Origin: Pyrenopolyporus hunteri
Taxonomy: Eukaryota; Ascomycota; Sordariomycetes; Xylariales; Hypoxylaceae
Direction of reading: 5' to 3'
NCBI GenBank assembly: GCA_902806595.1
Contig: CADCXC010000043.1
Span: forward strand, 310,001 to 374,000
DNA length: 64,000 nt
Part shown: piece after piece, positions 60,210 through 64,000 of the stretch
Numbering within the stretch: position 1 is the stretch's first letter
Layout of the letters: each line of letters opens with the position of its first letter
Made by a program: the position numbers and the translations under genes
Notes under the pieces: model-generated
The model's database searches: none
What the model saw: only the letters and a program-made list of their open reading frames with translations
What the model was told of the DNA's origin: nothing

Positions 60210-63200
60210 TAAAAATAAAAGTAATAATAAATATTATTAATTAAAAAATTAATTAATATAATCGAAAATCGATTATAAATTATAATTTTTATCGAAAATA
60301 TAATCGTATTTATTTAATTATATAATAAATTTATTATTATTATTTATTTTATTAATCGATTTTATTAAATCGATCGATTAATTATATTATAAATTTTACC
60401 GGTAATTTCGATTTAAATTTTTATTTTAAAAATTTTTATTTTATTTATATATATTTTTTTAAACGATTTTAAAAAATTCGTTTTAAATTTATAATATTAT
60501 ATATACGAATTATATATCGGTTACGTATAATTATAATATTAATATAAAAATCGAACGAAATATAAGTTATTATATAATTACGTAATTATAACGACGTTAT
60601 ATTTTAATTAATTAAAATAATAAATACTTCGAATTTTAAATTATTTATAATTTTAATTATATATATTATTTATATTATTTCGTATTATTATTTTATATAT
60701 ATTAAATATATTAATAAATATATATATATAATATATATATTTAAATAATAAAGTAAAAATATATTTAAACGTATTAAATTTATTTTTTTAATTTTTAATT
60801 TTTTTTTTTTAAAATATTTTATTATATTTTTATTATTTAAGTATTAATTTAATATTATATATTTAAGTTAATATAAATAATATAAATGTTAATTACGTCG
60901 GATAATTCGATTTATAATTTAATTTTAATTTTATAATATAATTTATAATTTTATTTAACGAAAAATTTTTTAAATTAAAAAATTTTTCGACCGTTTAATA
61001 AAGTTAATAAATTTTATATATATTATAATAAATTTAAAGTAATATAAATATTTTACTTATAAATTAATATTAATATATATAAAACGTATTTTAATTATAT
61101 AAACGTTTATTTTAATATTTTAAACATACGTTTTAATAATATAAATATACGTATAAATATTCGATTTAACGTTTTTAACGTTTATTTTAAAATTCGATTT
61201 TAAATATTATAAATTATTTTTTTATATTTTATATTTAATTTTTTAAATATTTTAATATTAATTAAAATTTTACTTTAAAGATTATAATTTTTTCGCGCGA
61301 TTTATTAATAATTATATTATAATTTTCGAAATTATATTCGAATTATTTAAATTTATCGAAAATAATATTATTATCGAAATATTACGAGGTAAATTAATAA
61401 ATAATATTCGAAGATTATTTAATAAATATTTATATAATTAAATTATAATTAATATATTTATTTTCGATAAATCTCGAATTAAATTAAATTTTAAAAGTTT
61501 TAAATGTAAATTTTAATAAAATAAAATCGATAAAATTTAAAAAGATTTTTATAATTATTAAAATTATAAACGAACGTTTATATTAATATTATAACGTTGT
61601 TATAATATATATATAAAAAAAAAAAAGGAAAGTATATATTAAAATTTAACGGTTTCGTAAATCATAATTTATATTTTATTTTTTACTTTATAATTAATAA
61701 AATATTAATAACGTAATTTTAATTAAATTTAAATTTTTATTCGTTTCGTTAATTAAATTAAATAAATAAATATAATATTATAATTTTATTAAATAAATTT
61801 TATTATCGAATTATAATAAATAAATTTAAATAATCGATAATAAATATAGTAATATTTTATCGTTTTTATATATAAATTATATCTATTTTTAAATATATAA
61901 TAAATTTTATTTTTACGTATATTAATAAAAATAAATTTATATTCGAATTTAAATTTTTTTAACGTTTTTTTTTTACTTTATATAAAATAATATAGGTTTA
62001 TTTAACGTATTTTATATTATTTTTTATTAAATATTTTTATAATTATAATTTTAATAATTAATATATCGTATAATATTTATTTTAATTTTTTTAAAAAAAA
62101 ATTAAAGGTTTATTTATATATATATTAAATAGGTTAATTATAATAATATTTATATAATTAATATAATTTTATAACTTTTATAATTATATAAAAAACCGTT
62201 TAAATCGTTTATTTTTATATAATTAATTTATTTATTTTTATTTACGATATCGTTATATTTTTATTAATTTTACGTTTTAAACGTATATTAACGAAAAATA
62301 ATTAACGTATCGATTATATTAAATTATTTTCGATAATAAATCGATGACGTAATCGTTAATTAAAATTTATATTTATTTATAATATATTATTAATACATTA
62401 TTAAAAAATATTTTTATTTTATATATTTAAATTTATAATTTTTTACGTATTAATAAATAACGATATAATTAATATATAAATAAACGCGGTTTATAAAAAG
62501 TATATATAATTATTTTCGTATTTATAAATCGAAATACGAATTTAATAAACGATACGTATATTTATTATTATTATAACGATAAAAGTTTACGTTATTTATT
62601 TATAAGTTTATATATTTAAAAAAAAAATTTAAAACGATTATATTAATAATATATAATAATGTTAACTTTAATATTAACTTTAATTTTTACCTTAAACTTT
62701 ATATTTATATTAACGAATTTTATAACTTTTTTTATCGATTAAAAAATATATAATTATAAAAAAAAATATAAAAAATAATATAAATATATAATAATTTTTA
62801 AACGAATTAATATTCGAATAAATCTCGAAAATAAATTAACGATTTTACGTATATTAAAAAAAAAAAAAATAACGCGTTTAATATCGTTTATAAAAAAAAA
62901 TAACGACGAAATCGTTAATAAAAAATAAAAAATTTTATTAAATAAAATAATAAAATTTATTTAAAATGTAATTATATAAATTTATATCGTATATATATTA
63001 TATAAAACGAAAAAATAATAATAAAAATATATTTAATTATTTTTAAATAATTTAATTATATAACATTTAAAATTTACTTTTTAATTTATATTTATTATAA
63101 TAAAAAATAATTAATTAATTTTTTTTTTATTTAAATAAAATTTAAATAAATTATAATATAACTTCGTATTAATCGTATTCGTAATAATATATCGCGTTTT

Positions 63201-64000
63201 AATTTTAACCGTACCGCGTACGTAAACGTTTATAAATTAAATAATATAAATTTTAAAATATATCATCGATTTATTTTCGTTAATTAATTTAATAAATTCG
63301 ATCGACGATTAATTAAATTTCCGTTTTTTACCTTATATATTAAATAAAAATAAATAATTAATATCGAAAATAATATAACGAGTCGAATTAATAAATATTT
63401 TAAAATAATTACCATTAATAAAATTTAATATAATAATAAAAACTTTCGTAATATTATTTAATAAAAATAATACTTCTTTAATTAATAATAAATTAAATTA
63501 ATTATATTCGATATTTTTTTATATTTTAAATAATTTTAATCGTAAATAGATGTTAAATTATTTTAATAAAATTATTTTTTCGATAATCGATATATTCGTA
63601 ATTTATTCGTTTCGTAATACGGTTAACTTTAATTTTTTCTTTTACATCGTTTATTTAATTATTTTATTAACATTTAAAAACGAAATATTATTATCGATAA
63701 AACTTTTAATAAAATTAATTAAATTTCTGATAAAATTAATAATAATACTCGAAGTTTTAAACGTTAAAAAAATAAAATTTCGTTTAAAAATATTAACGTT
63801 AAAATTACTTTAATTCGATATTAATAATAATTATAAAAATTTTAATTAAATTTATATTTATATTATAAATTTTAAATTTTAATAATAGTGTAAAATTTTA
63901 ACGCATTTTTACGATTTTTTTTAATAATAAATTAAATAATTTTAAAAGTTATTTTTATTACAATTTTATTAATAAAATTAAATTATAATCGACTTAAAAA

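Larger units (their letters stand above)
44045..64000. other. RIP-mutated AT-rich heterochromatin-like block
   Basis: Extremely AT-rich, with dense stops in all frames. Remaining C is nearly always in CpG; CA and TG are rare, which is the footprint of C-to-T change on both strands outside CpG. No intact gene is visible; the only frames over 60 codons (54064-54279 inside an LTR, 63550-63813) are chance, Ile/Leu/Phe/Asn/Lys-rich. It runs past the window end. Long-repeat remnants are listed separately. Stretches 52.5-54.05 kb and 60.2-64.0 kb show no further structure to me. Confidence 0.9.

Noticed and set aside
63550..63813. 87-codon Leu/Ile/Lys frame resembling a membrane protein
   Set aside because: The apparent hydrophobicity follows from AT-rich codons; no partner, no repeat and no family pattern.
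44045..64000. Mitochondrial DNA insertion or mitochondrial contig joined to nuclear DNA
   Set aside because: The block is AT-rich like fungal mtDNA but has no rRNA, tRNA or respiratory genes, has CpG-only residual C, and has LTR pairs differing by transitions, which fits nuclear RIP.

Overview
The window comes from a filamentous ascomycete (Pezizomycotina, probably a Sordariomycete). The genes are eukaryotic, with short introns (about 48 to 161 nt), GT donors, CTAAC-type branch points and AG acceptors. The gene set is typically fungal: Ypt7, a Golgi GDPase, SCAP, a flavocytochrome b2-type dehydrogenase and a fungal-type C2H2 zinc-finger protein. About 20 kb at the right end shows the signature of repeat-induced point mutation (RIP). 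The call to class level is inference; no species is claimed.

Layout. From 1 to about 44.0 kb is ordinary gene-bearing DNA holding fourteen protein genes whose exon structures I could rebuild by hand. In order they are: a divergent 14-3-3-like protein (+), a heme-oxygenase-fold protein (-), an SLC35F5/EamA-type membrane transporter (-, 4 exons), the late-endosome/vacuole GTPase Ypt7 (-, 7 exons), a small mitochondrial low-complexity protein (+), a Mg-chelatase-like AAA-related protein (+), Golgi guanosine diphosphatase Gda1 (-, 3 exons), a PPPDE-thioredoxin-PUL fusion (+, 2 exons), a short kinesin-3 (+, 2 exons), a JMJD7-type JmjC hydroxylase (-, 3 exons), the sterol sensor SCAP (+, 3 exons), a SANT/Myb-like nuclear protein (-, 2 exons), a cytochrome b5-FMN dehydrogenase (-, 2 exons) and a Cys-rich single-pass cell-surface protein (-, 3 exons). 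A C2H2 zinc-finger protein (-, best model 6 exons) and an intron-containing tRNA-Arg(UCU) then lie close to the border. Intergenic spaces are 0.3 to 3 kb and carry clusters of a short palindromic TACCTAGGTA-like motif.

From about 44.05 kb to the end the base composition drops abruptly to a very AT-rich state with no credible intact gene. Residual C is almost confined to CpG, and CA/TG dinucleotides are nearly absent. Within this block I find two LTR-type elements by direct repeats. One is a 6.16-kb Ty1/copia-like element (54050-60209) with two collinear 220-bp LTRs that differ almost only by transitions and with recognisable but stop-riddled integrase and reverse-transcriptase remnants. The other is a longer element (about 44170-52138) bounded by about 285-bp direct repeats, with a third copy of that repeat just downstream.

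The genes do not form a cluster with one job. They are mostly housekeeping functions of membrane traffic and organelles (Ypt7, Gda1, kinesin-3, SCAP), redox and heme chemistry, and proteostasis. I found no secondary-metabolite cluster, CRISPR array or defence system. The most unusual content is the RIP-decayed block with its CpG-only residual cytosines, a tRNA-like Pol III element at about 29.1 kb, and the PPPDE-thioredoxin-PUL fusion.
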